Position numbers and translations under genes: made by a program. From Desulfuromusa sp. (GTDB lineage Bacteria; Desulfobacterota; Desulfuromonadia; Desulfuromonadales; Geopsychrobacteraceae), in the NCBI GenBank assembly GCA_016744675.1, contig JADGDX010000009.1, forward strand, positions 17,040 to 81,039: a stretch of DNA of 64,000 nt, given 5' to 3'. The notes under the pieces are model-generated. The model saw only the letters and a program-made list of their open reading frames with translations. It searched no databases and was not told the DNA's origin. Of the stretch, positions 18,322 through 25,643 are shown piece by piece; the first letter of the stretch is position 1, and each line of letters starts with the position of its first letter.

Positions 18322-19344
18322 CTATGCCATCTCACGATCGGCAACATTTGCAAACGCGCGCAACTTGGTCATCATCACCTGAAAATCGTCAGGTCGTAAA
18401 GATTGCGGTCCATCACTGGCGGCTTTTTCTGGGCAAGGATGAACTTCGACAATCAATCCGTCAGCACCGGCAGCAGCAGCGGCATAAGACATCGGAGCTA
18501 TCAGAGAGGCATGACCAGTGGCATGCGATGGATCAATAATCACGGGGAGGTGGGTTTGCTGTTTCAAAACCGGTACCGCCGAGATATCCAAAGTATTCCG
18601 TGTTGCCGTTTCAAAAGTACGGATCCCGCGCTCACAAAGAATTACGCGACGATTCCCCTCAGAAAGAACATATTCGGCACTCATCAAAAATTCTTGAATC
18701 GTTGTCGACATCCCGCGCTTAAGGAGAATCGGCTTATCGAGTTGTCCAAGCATCTTTAACAAAGCAAAGTTCTGAGTATTACGCGCTCCTACCTGCATCA
18801 CATCCGCATAACGAGCAACCAGTTCAACATCACGGGGATTCACAACCTCAGTTACAATCGGCAACCCAGTTTTATCGCGTGCCTCAGCCAACAACTTCAA
18901 GCCATCCTCTTCCATTCCCTGAAAAGAGTAGGGGCTGGTCCGTGGTTTATAAGCACCACCGCGCAACAATCTTGCCCCAGCTTTTTTAACCGCGACCGCA
19001 GTGTCACAAATCTGCTCACGGCTCTCAACGGCACAGGGTCCCGCAGCGACCACAAATTCCTTACCTCCAAAAGACAGTCCAGGAACAATTTCCACTTCAC
19101 TCGGCTGAGGCTGAACTTCACGGCTGGCCAATTTATATGGCTTGAGGATTGGAACAACATTTTCAACACCAGGCATCGACATCAGAGTCTGGAGTTTCTC
19201 CTTCCCCCGTTCCTCACCAACAGCACCAACAACATTGCGCGTTTCACCAAAAATGATGTGTGGCTGATATCCCAGTTCAACAATTTTCTTTTCAACCGCA
19301 GCGAGGTCAGATTTTGCTGCACCATTTTTCATAACAATAATCAT
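18322..19344 (-). CDS. aroF: 3-deoxy-7-phosphoheptulonate synthase (DAHP synthase, type I-beta)
   Basis: A 340-residue enzyme that condenses PEP and erythrose-4-phosphate at the entry of the shikimate pathway. An N-terminal ferredoxin-like regulatory domain (about residues 1-70) precedes the barrel. The barrel motifs are AAGPCAVES, GAYKPRTSPYSFQG, the KRGMS segment, LCERGIRTFE and IDPSHATGH. The start has GGAG at good spacing. About 150 nt upstream lies a Phe-rich leader peptide followed by hairpins, so expression is probably attenuated by phenylalanyl-tRNA level. Confidence 0.95.
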   Translation of the reverse strand: MIIVMKNGAAKSDLAAVEKKIVELGYQPHIIFGETRNVVGAVGEERGKEKLQTLMSMPGVENVVPILKPYKLASREVQPQPSEVEIVPGLSFGGKEFVVAAGPCAVESREQICDTAVAVKKAGARLLRGGAYKPRTSPYSFQGMEEDGLKLLAEARDKTGLPIVTEVVNPRDVELVARYADVMQVGARNTQNFALLKMLGQLDKPILLKRGMSTTIQEFLMSAEYVLSEGNRRVILCERGIRTFETATRNTLDISAVPVLKQQTHLPVIIDPSHATGHASLIAPMSYAAAAAGADGLIVEVHPCPEKAASDGPQSLRPDDFQVMMTKLRAFANVADREMA

Positions 19345-19382
19345 TTTGCTCTCCTTCGTCGTCTATGCGACAGAAAGGCAAA

Positions 19383-19471
19383 AGGCCACCCGAACTCCCG
19401 GTGGCCTCAATTTTCAAATAAGCAAAAACAGAAAAACCATGAGAGAACTGTTAGCCGTTCTGCCATGGTTT
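19383..19471 (-). promoter_or_regulatory. Attenuator hairpins in the aroF leader
   Basis: On the minus strand the first hairpin pairs AAACCATG (19464-19471) with CATGGTTT (19434-19441), reinforced by AGAAC/GTTCT, and is followed by a T-rich run. A second stem, AGGCCACC/GGTGGCCT (19383-19407), is followed by TTTTGCCTTT. Both lie between the leader peptide and aroF, as expected for transcription attenuation. Which hairpin is the terminator is not decided by sequence alone. Confidence 0.65.
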
Positions 19472-19496
19472 GTGTGATTCGAAGCTCTAAAACCTC

Positions 19497-19580
19497 TTAC
19501 GCACCCTTCCCCAAGCCAGACGGCCGAAAAAAGCCGAAAAACCAAAAGAAAAAGCTAAAGTAAGAAGCGTTAAAAATCAT
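19497..19580 (-). CDS. Phe-rich leader peptide of aroF
   Basis: A 27-codon frame starting ATG at 19580 and ending TAA at 19497, with GAGGG about eight bases upstream of the start. Residues 3-18 contain nine Phe with one Trp and one Tyr (core FSFFFWFFGFF). This mirrors pheA/pheS leader peptides, in which ribosome stalling at Phe codons prevents terminator formation. It precedes the hairpins and the DAHP synthase gene. The reading is direct from sequence; the mechanism is inferred from the known attenuators. Confidence 0.75.
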   Translation of the reverse strand: MIFNASYFSFFFWFFGFFRPSGLGKGA

Positions 19581-19712
19581 AATAATTCCCTCTTTCTGGT
19601 CACGCAGACTACACAAGGGTGAAAAATCACGCAAGTAAAAAAACAACCCCCTCAATAAGGCTATTTTCCCTTGACAGCTTTCGCCCCTTTCGTTATAAAC
19701 GGACTTCGTTTT

Positions 19713-19789
<77 letters not shown>

Positions 19790-19796
19790 TGACATT

Positions 19797-19830
19797 AAAG
19801 GGTTACAGCTTTTCGCTGTAGCCCTTTTTT
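19797..19830 (+). terminator. Terminator after tRNA-Phe (element copy)
   Basis: GGGTTACAGC/GCTGTAGCCC around TTTTC, then six T. It is nearly the same as the hairpin after attR. Confidence 0.85.
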
Positions 19831-19836
19831 ACTCCT

Positions 19837-19855
19837 TGTGTAATTCCTGTGTAAT
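19837..19855 (+). repeat. Candidate integrase arm-type site (left)
   Basis: TGTGTAATTCCTGTGTAAT contains two TGTGTAAT units. The same 19 bp occur at 35301-35319. The location just inside attL fits arm sites bound by the N-terminal domain of tyrosine integrases. Confidence 0.6.
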
Positions 19856-19859
19856 TGCG

Positions 19860-20711
19860 TCAGCATAAACCCAATAAGCCCTTAATCCAATCAACCGATT
19901 CAGGGAACACTGAAGCATCAAGAACAAATTCTTGACCTCGAGCAACTGAGTCAAGTCGCACCGATCCGTCAGCTCTAGCCCACCGACTTTCCTTGCTGTG
20001 ATATGTGAGCGGGACTGCACCTTCTCTAGGATACATCCAATCCGGCAGCCTCCACTGGGTCGTCAGAGAACCTTCGGGATCTGTTAGAATCAATTCTTCA
20101 GAAACATACGGGAAAACACCTGCGCCAGGAAATGGTTCTGAAAATCCTGACAAATTAAGCTTATCTTTAGCCACATACAAAGTGTTGTTTGATTCTTTGC
20201 CTCTATAGAAGTGCGGATGATACCTGCTCCAAGAATAGCTGCTATCTGAGAGACTATCTACATTCAAAATTTCTTCTATCTGCAACCACCCCCAGATAAC
20301 GTGTTGAGGTTTAGACATCGGGTTCCATTTATAGCCTCCTGAAACATTGGAGATTCGTTGAAAAACGCCAAAAAACAAAAATAAATCCCCAGCTTGTACA
20401 TTGTTATTTCGCAAATGGCCCTGAGCGGCATCTGTCTGACCAAATACTGGCCGCCACCCCTCCTCCCTAGGAAGGCTGGCCTCGACTAGATCAGGATCTA
20501 AATGCGCACCATCAACAGGACATATCTTCCCCTTGGTAAGATCATGAACTAAGTGTCCAAAATCATGTCCTTCCAACCTAACTTCTGTATATTTAATCGG
20601 AGATTGGTCATCTGGAATTGGCAGCGAAACCATTCTGCCATCAGGAAATATAGGGCTAGGCTTGCCACCAGACGAGGAATCAAATCCTTTTCGACTAAGT
20701 ATAATTCGCAT
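19860..20711 (-). CDS. Nmad3-like putative nucleotide-modification-associated protein
   Basis: A 283-residue protein starting MRIILSRKGFDSSSGGKPSP, then FPDGRMVSLPIPD. This start resembles proteins annotated as nucleotide modification associated domain 3, a family predicted from gene context to act in DNA base modification or its sensing. A further feature is a GDLFLFFGVF segment near residue 127. There is no membrane segment. The gene sits between attL and the integrase on the integrase strand, a cargo position. The family assignment is from memory of the N-terminal signature and needs a profile search; biochemical activity is unknown. Confidence 0.5.
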   Translation of the reverse strand: MRIILSRKGFDSSSGGKPSPIFPDGRMVSLPIPDDQSPIKYTEVRLEGHDFGHLVHDLTKGKICPVDGAHLDPDLVEASLPREEGWRPVFGQTDAAQGHLRNNNVQAGDLFLFFGVFQRISNVSGGYKWNPMSKPQHVIWGWLQIEEILNVDSLSDSSYSWSRYHPHFYRGKESNNTLYVAKDKLNLSGFSEPFPGAGVFPYVSEELILTDPEGSLTTQWRLPDWMYPREGAVPLTYHSKESRWARADGSVRLDSVARGQEFVLDASVFPESVDWIKGLLGLC

Positions 20712-20717
20712 TAATAA

Positions 20718-21920
20718 TCACACCTCTCCACCTGATATTTTCAATCGCCTCTCCAACTTATCCATCGCAGCCTGAATGTGCTCACCATTTTGATGCGCAT
20801 AGCGCTCTACCATAATCAGAGTCTTGTGACCAGAGATCCGCTTCACCGTCGGCAGGTCTACTCCCGCCTGAATTAAGTGAGTAATAGCCGTATGACGCAG
20901 GGTATGGCGCACAACCTCATCTGGATTTAGCCCCGCAGCCGCAACCACTCGCCTGAAGGCTTTCCGGACATCCGTCGTGTGACCATCTTTTGCTGCAATA
21001 GACGGAAACAACCAAGGCGTACCTTCGGGTAACATCGCCATGTGTGACCCTAGAAACTCAGCAAGGTGTTGCGTTATTGGCTGCTCTCTTGATCCAGCCT
21101 TGGCATGCGGAACAAAAATCACCCGCCGTTGCAGATCGACATCTTCTTTGCGGATACGAAGAATCTCCATCTTCCGCATGGCAGTCTCAAGACCAATAAC
21201 AATGAAAGGATAAATCTGCGAGTTCTGATCCTGCTTGGCGGACTCAATGAGATCCTTCACCTGATCAACAGTGAGATAGGTTATCCGTCCTTGCGATTCA
21301 GGAAAACGCCTGATGACTGCTGGACGAGACTGAATCCAGCCCCACTCGACAGCCTTATTTAACAAGTGAGATAAAACCGCCAGTTCACGATTAATTGTAC
21401 CTTTGCTCATCGTCTTCAGCGTGGCTTCATCCTTAGGTCTATTCTTTTCACCCCCAGGAATTGCCTTCGCTTGTGAGCGAACTTTTTTATAGCGTTCAAC
21501 ATCAAAGCTACTAATTTTCGATAATGGCGTATCGCCAAAAAAAGGGACAAGATGCTGCTTTAGGCGCCGACGCTTTGCAGCAATGTCCTTTCCACCTTCC
21601 TCCTCAAGCTTCCCGATGTACTTTTCACCAGCGTCTCGGAATCCAAGAGCGATCTTTCTTCCCTTCGGCAAAGCAAGGCGATCATCCTTAGAATCACGGC
21701 GAACCTTCTGTATAAATTCTTCGGCTTGCGTCCGGGTCGTGCCATCAGACTCACGGCCCACAACACGATGAATGCGTTGACCATCAACCATGATATTCAC
21801 AGTAAATAGCCCGTCACCATCAGTTTTACGCTCAAATGATATTCCATGTTCAACAATCTTTCCACTAACACTCAACTTACGCATATTGGGGCGCGTCAAC
21901 TTTGAGAAAGTCTTAGCCAT
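20718..21920 (-). CDS. Tyrosine recombinase, element integrase
   Basis: A 400-residue site-specific recombinase. It has an N-terminal arm-binding region, a SAM-like core-binding domain (about 95-200) and a catalytic domain with Arg in TAMRKMEILR, Lys in PHAKAGSRE, HTLRHT, ISGHKT and the nucleophile in VERYAHQ. All catalytic residues are present. It lies near attL, so it should catalyse integration at tRNA-Phe. Ten bases separate it from the RHH gene upstream, suggesting cotranscription and possible control by that protein. Confidence 0.93.
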   Translation of the reverse strand: MAKTFSKLTRPNMRKLSVSGKIVEHGISFERKTDGDGLFTVNIMVDGQRIHRVVGRESDGTTRTQAEEFIQKVRRDSKDDRLALPKGRKIALGFRDAGEKYIGKLEEEGGKDIAAKRRRLKQHLVPFFGDTPLSKISSFDVERYKKVRSQAKAIPGGEKNRPKDEATLKTMSKGTINRELAVLSHLLNKAVEWGWIQSRPAVIRRFPESQGRITYLTVDQVKDLIESAKQDQNSQIYPFIVIGLETAMRKMEILRIRKEDVDLQRRVIFVPHAKAGSREQPITQHLAEFLGSHMAMLPEGTPWLFPSIAAKDGHTTDVRKAFRRVVAAAGLNPDEVVRHTLRHTAITHLIQAGVDLPTVKRISGHKTLIMVERYAHQNGEHIQAAMDKLERRLKISGGEV

Positions 21921-21929
21921 AAGATCTCC

Positions 21930-22379
21930 TTAGAAAGGGATAAAGTCAGCCGTAAACTCTTCATAATTTATTTCGCCAGCGGCATATTTTTTTAAAGGTT
22001 CCCATCCAGACCTGACAAAGCTCACCACAATGTGTCCTCCTATATCCTTAAAGTTCTTCTCTTCCTGAACTATTTTCCACATAACTTGCTCTTCATGTGT
22101 CATCAAATCTGGAAAATTAAGTGCCAACAAACAAAAGCGGTCTGCCTCATCTACATCCCAAAGCTCATTTGCCCACTCCCCCAAACAAGCATCCACTCCT
22201 TCCTGCTTGATATAGATGTCTTTAAGACTTTCCTCAATAACCCACTCAATATAGCTGGATAGAGTTCGCCGCTGCTTCCTTGCCGCTAATTCTGCCAAAT
22301 ATTTGAGTTTTGGATCTAACCGAACTGTTACGGTTTCAGATCGTGTTAACTTTCCTCCACCACCTTTTTTTGCAGCCAT
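21930..22379 (-). CDS. Ribbon-helix-helix-like regulator
   Basis: A 149-residue protein. The N-terminal part fits an RHH DNA-binding fold (ETVTVRLDPKLKYLAELAARK followed by RRTLSSYIEWVIEE), followed by an acidic C-terminal region of unknown fold. The start has GAGGACAT upstream. It precedes the integrase and is divergent from the excisionase-like gene, with the palindrome ACACATGTGT (22431-22440) between them. It probably controls integration and excision genes, in the way that MetJ/Arc-type proteins act. Confidence 0.65.
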   Translation of the reverse strand: MAAKKGGGGKLTRSETVTVRLDPKLKYLAELAARKQRRTLSSYIEWVIEESLKDIYIKQEGVDACLGEWANELWDVDEADRFCLLALNFPDLMTHEEQVMWKIVQEEKNFKDIGGHIVVSFVRSGWEPLKKYAAGEINYEEFTADFIPF

Positions 22380-22430
22380 TTATGATGTCCTCCTTGTCGA
22401 AAGTTCTATTTAATTCCCAATAAGAATAAC

Positions 22431-22440
22431 ACACATGTGT
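22431..22440. promoter_or_regulatory. Palindrome in the RHH/excisionase divergent region
   Basis: ACACATGTGT is a perfect 10 bp palindrome, extended loosely on both sides (AACAC...GTGTTC). Its position between divergent regulators suggests an operator. Confidence 0.35.
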
Positions 22441-22535
22441 TCTATTGCAATACATATTTTTATTTGATAGCCTTGTGCTGTCTTTAAACACATCGGAGGT
22501 TCTATATAAGTACAGAAATATTTGTCGAAAAAGTA

Positions 22536-22742
22536 ATGATGTTTCCAGATGGCCGCCTAGACACAAAAAATGCTTCTTCCTACCTCGGTTTGTCTGAAAA
22601 AACCCTTGCCATGAAGCGCTGTGATGGCACTGGCCCGCGGTTCATCAAAAAAGGCCGGATTTTTTATTTCAAGAAGGATCTGGATGAATGGCTGGAATCT
22701 GGGCAGGCCATGAGCACCGCACAACACAGACGTGTCAGCTAA
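22536..22742 (+). CDS. Excisionase/AlpA-like HTH protein
   Basis: A 68-residue winged-helix protein of the HTH_17 type: LDTKNASSYLGLSEKTLAMKR is followed by the wing GPRFIKKGRIFYFKKDLDEWL. Such proteins act as excisionases (directionality factors) or activators of integrase. It is the first gene of the plus-strand early region, divergent from the RHH-integrase operon. Two adjacent ATG codons are possible starts. Confidence 0.75.
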   Translation: MMFPDGRLDTKNASSYLGLSEKTLAMKRCDGTGPRFIKKGRIFYFKKDLDEWLESGQAMSTAQHRRVS

Positions 22743-22769
22743 ACAGGGGGCCTCTCCTCCAGGAATGAC

Positions 22770-23387
22770 ATGAACAAAATAATCTGCTTCGATAAAGATC
22801 TTCTCCGCTCTGATGCTTTCAGATCCCTTAGCAAGTGGTCTTTTCTTGCCTACATGGATTTTCTCAGAAAGCGGCAAATGGAGCAGGTGAAGAATAAGAA
22901 AAGATCTACAGAGTGGGTCATCAAAAACAATGGCGACATTGTTTACCCATACGTTGAAGCAGAGAAAAAAGGAATTGGCCGACGTGAGTTTCGCAATGCC
23001 ATTGATGAGCTACTCGAAAAAGGTTTTCTCGACATCACCCACCAAGGATCTGGTGGTCGCTCTGGTGACATGACTACATACCTCATTGACGATCGCTGGA
23101 AAGACCATGGAACGACGTCATTCCGACCAGCCAAAAAGCCACGGAAAAAGGACTCTCGAAAAGGAAGAGGGTGGGCAGCCTTCAATGCCAACAAGAAAAA
23201 AACTTCAGTAGCAAAAATGTCACCTGCAAAGTCAGATTCGAGTGACAAATCTGTTACACCAAAGGGTAAATCACTGATGCCTACAAGTGACAGTTTTGTC
23301 ACCTCAAAACCGAGAGATACAGACTCAACTACTTGTAATTATGTCAAAAAACACAATCAAACACAGCTTCCCCTTTGGAGTGACTAA
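22770..23387 (+). CDS. Winged-helix, replication-initiator-like protein
   Basis: A 205-residue basic protein. The N-terminal half (residues 1-110) looks like a winged helix, with a recognition region GIGRREFRNAIDELLEKGFLDIT and a wing GGRSGDMTTYLID. The C-terminal half is a Lys/Ser-rich, probably disordered tail. Proteins of this shape are common beside excisionase genes in islands and are often called replication-like. No origin repeats are visible, so the role is uncertain. Confidence 0.5.
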   Translation: MNKIICFDKDLLRSDAFRSLSKWSFLAYMDFLRKRQMEQVKNKKRSTEWVIKNNGDIVYPYVEAEKKGIGRREFRNAIDELLEKGFLDITHQGSGGRSGDMTTYLIDDRWKDHGTTSFRPAKKPRKKDSRKGRGWAAFNANKKKTSVAKMSPAKSDSSDKSVTPKGKSLMPTSDSFVTSKPRDTDSTTCNYVKKHNQTQLPLWSD

Positions 23388-23453
23388 ATTGACACTATTC
23401 TATAATTACCACTCTGCAACAGGTTTAAAGCGAAGAAGCGGGGCAAGTTAAAC

Positions 23454-23924
23454 ATGGGTAAGCGTCATCCAAATCATCGTCGAGTTAAAACTCACAGAAG
23501 CTATACAGCAGAAGAGGTGAGCACATTATTTGGTATCCACAAAAACACAGTCCACAATTGGATAAAAAATGGGCTCCCAACGATTGACGACAAGCGCCCC
23601 ATCCTGATTCCTGGCAGTGACCTAGCCGAGTTTTTACAACTCCGTCGCAACAAAAGCAAGCAGCCTTGCAAACCTGGTGAACTCTACTGTCTTCGATGTC
23701 GTGCACCAAGATCAGCAGCAGGTAATATGGCAGATTATTCACCTGCTAACGAAAAGACTGGCAACCTTATAGCCATCTGCCCAGCCTGCGGCACCATCAT
23801 GAATCGTCGGGTCAGCTTGGCCAAAATCGAAGAGATCTGCGGCAATATTGACATCACGTTCCCGGAAGACCTGAAACACATAGTTGAGAGGATAAGACCC
23901 TCCCTGAGCTGTGATTTGAGGTAA
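23454..23924 (+). CDS. HTH protein with zinc ribbon, partner of second recombinase
   Basis: A 156-residue protein. An excisionase/MerR-like HTH occupies residues 15-60 (YTAEEVSTLFGIHKNTVHNWI). A zinc ribbon follows, with Cys pairs in CLRCRAP and CPACGT (plus CKPGELYC upstream). It ends 12 bp before a tyrosine recombinase gene. The pair probably works as recombinase and DNA-binding accessory factor; target sites are unknown. Confidence 0.65.
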   Translation: MGKRHPNHRRVKTHRSYTAEEVSTLFGIHKNTVHNWIKNGLPTIDDKRPILIPGSDLAEFLQLRRNKSKQPCKPGELYCLRCRAPRSAAGNMADYSPANEKTGNLIAICPACGTIMNRRVSLAKIEEICGNIDITFPEDLKHIVERIRPSLSCDLR

Positions 23925-23936
23925 GGAGAAAAAAAG

Positions 23937-25028
23937 ATGAAAAAACACAACCCGGAGAATGAGAGAATTAAGCGTAAATATTTTGCTTTTCTGAAGGAAG
24001 CGAAGCGTCACAGTGAGCCGACGATTGATGCGGCAGCCAAGGCTTTGAATCGTTTCGAGGTGTATACCAAATACCGTGACTTCAAGTCCTTTCACTTTGA
24101 ACAGGCGATTGCCTTCAAGCGGAACCTTGCCGAACAGAAAGGAAAGGTGACAGGCAAGACGCTGAGCAAATCAACCCTACATGCAACCCTTTCCCAGCTG
24201 AAGCGTTTCTTTCAATGGCTCGCCATGCAGCCGGGCTACAAGTCACGTATTCAATACCCCGATGCTGAGTATTTTAACCTTTCAGATAAAGATACTCGAA
24301 TTGCTACTGCCAGGCGACACCAAAAAGCCCCAACCATGGAGCAGGTCAAGCACGTTATCAGTACAATGCCAACCAGTACAGAAATTGAGAAACGCAATCG
24401 TGCTCTCTTCGCTTTTACTCTTTTAACCGGAGCAAGAGATGGTGCCATCGCCTCGATGAAGCTGAAACATGTCGACCTTATAGCTGGGTGTGTCAATCAG
24501 GACGCCCGCGAAGTGATGACAAAATTCAGTAAAAGCTTCAGCACTTACTTTTTTCCCGTGGGGGAAGAAATTCATAATATTATGGCAACGTGGGTTTCAT
24601 ATCTCCGGGATGAAAAGCTGTGGGGGAATGATGATCCGCTCTTTCCATCAACTCATACTGCGTTAGGAACTTCGCAACAGTTTGAAGCTGCTGGTTTAAA
24701 TAGAACACACTGGAGCACCGCCTCCCCCATTCGCACTATATTTCGCGACGCCTTCACCGCTGCCGGGCTACCCTATTTCAATCCGCACAGCTTCCGAAAT
24801 ACCCTTGTCCGGTTTGGACAGCAGATTTGCAAAACACCAGAGGACTTCAAAGCATGGAGTCAAAACCTCGGGCATGAAAAGGTGCTGACAACCTTTATGA
24901 GTTATGGAGAAGTTGCTTGCCAGCGGCAAGGGGAAATCATCCGAGACCTTGCAAATCCACAAGAGAGCAAGCCTGCTGACACCGAAGAGATTGTGAAGGC
25001 TGTTATCAAAAAACTTGGCATGGGGTGA
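23937..25028 (+). CDS. Second tyrosine recombinase
   Basis: A 363-residue recombinase. It has a SAM-like core-binding domain (about 10-120) and a catalytic domain with Arg in LTGARDGAI, HSFRNT, LGHEKV and Tyr in FMSYGEV. The second box is HxxR with Phe between (HSFR), as in many island recombinases. It is distinct from the integrase near attL and paired with the HTH/zinc protein upstream. It may act on another site or be a relic of a nested element; no second att pair was found. Confidence 0.85.
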   Translation: MKKHNPENERIKRKYFAFLKEAKRHSEPTIDAAAKALNRFEVYTKYRDFKSFHFEQAIAFKRNLAEQKGKVTGKTLSKSTLHATLSQLKRFFQWLAMQPGYKSRIQYPDAEYFNLSDKDTRIATARRHQKAPTMEQVKHVISTMPTSTEIEKRNRALFAFTLLTGARDGAIASMKLKHVDLIAGCVNQDAREVMTKFSKSFSTYFFPVGEEIHNIMATWVSYLRDEKLWGNDDPLFPSTHTALGTSQQFEAAGLNRTHWSTASPIRTIFRDAFTAAGLPYFNPHSFRNTLVRFGQQICKTPEDFKAWSQNLGHEKVLTTFMSYGEVACQRQGEIIRDLANPQESKPADTEEIVKAVIKKLGMG

Positions 25029-25141
25029 ACCAAAGGGACAAACGAAAGCGATAGCAGCAGGAGAATAAAGGTTACGCACCGAAACACCCCCCCTTACAGA
25101 AACGCCTGCCGACAACCAGGATGTTTAGGCTTTCGGCATTA

Positions 25142-25447
25142 TCACTCTAGCATTTCTTGCAATGACCCTAAAGCCTCACGAATTTTCACAATATCTGAAC
25201 CGCTCAAAACAAGAAGTGGATCAGCTGAGAATAATCCGACAATCTCAATTTGCAGGGCGGTTGAGATACTAAACAAAGTATCAAGGCTCGGATTCACAGT
25301 TCCACGCTCAACCTCTCCAATAAATTTATAACTTAGTCCAGACGATTCAGCTAAAACTTCCTGACTCCACCCTTTTGATTTCCTCAACAGCCTTATTTTT
25401 CTACCAACAAGTCGCCTGATTTCAGCATGTGTTATTTGATTGCCCAT
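25142..25447 (-). CDS. XRE-family HTH regulator (R-M controller-like)
   Basis: A 101-residue protein with a Cro/C1-type HTH at residues 12-66: GRKIRLLRKSKGWSQEVLAE, then SGLSYKFIGEVERGTVNP. It is divergent from the restriction-modification operon, with a direct repeat GTGCTTTTTRTATGG in between. Size and placement resemble the C proteins that delay restriction until methylation is established. This role is inferred. Confidence 0.78.
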   Translation of the reverse strand: MGNQITHAEIRRLVGRKIRLLRKSKGWSQEVLAESSGLSYKFIGEVERGTVNPSLDTLFSISTALQIEIVGLFSADPLLVLSGSDIVKIREALGSLQEMLE

Positions 25448-25460
25448 ATGGGAATTGTAT

Positions 25461-25538
25461 GTGCTTTTTGTATGGTCAAAAACCCACTAAAGGTGCTAAT
25501 AATCCAATATTTAAAACCTACCAGTGCTTTTTATATGG
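25461..25538. promoter_or_regulatory. Direct-repeat operators between XRE and R-M genes
   Basis: GTGCTTTTTGTATGG (25461-25475) and GTGCTTTTTATATGG (25524-25538) differ by one base and are 63 bp apart. They lie at each end of the divergent intergenic region, as expected for sites that control the XRE gene and the operon. Confidence 0.5.
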
Positions 25539-25643
25539 AAAGCATGGTGTGACGGTGTCAAAAATGGCAACCGTGGCGATAAGTCTAGCGAATCAAATGA
25601 AGCGTGAGCCACAAAAACTATCGAACACTCAAAGAAGGAAATA

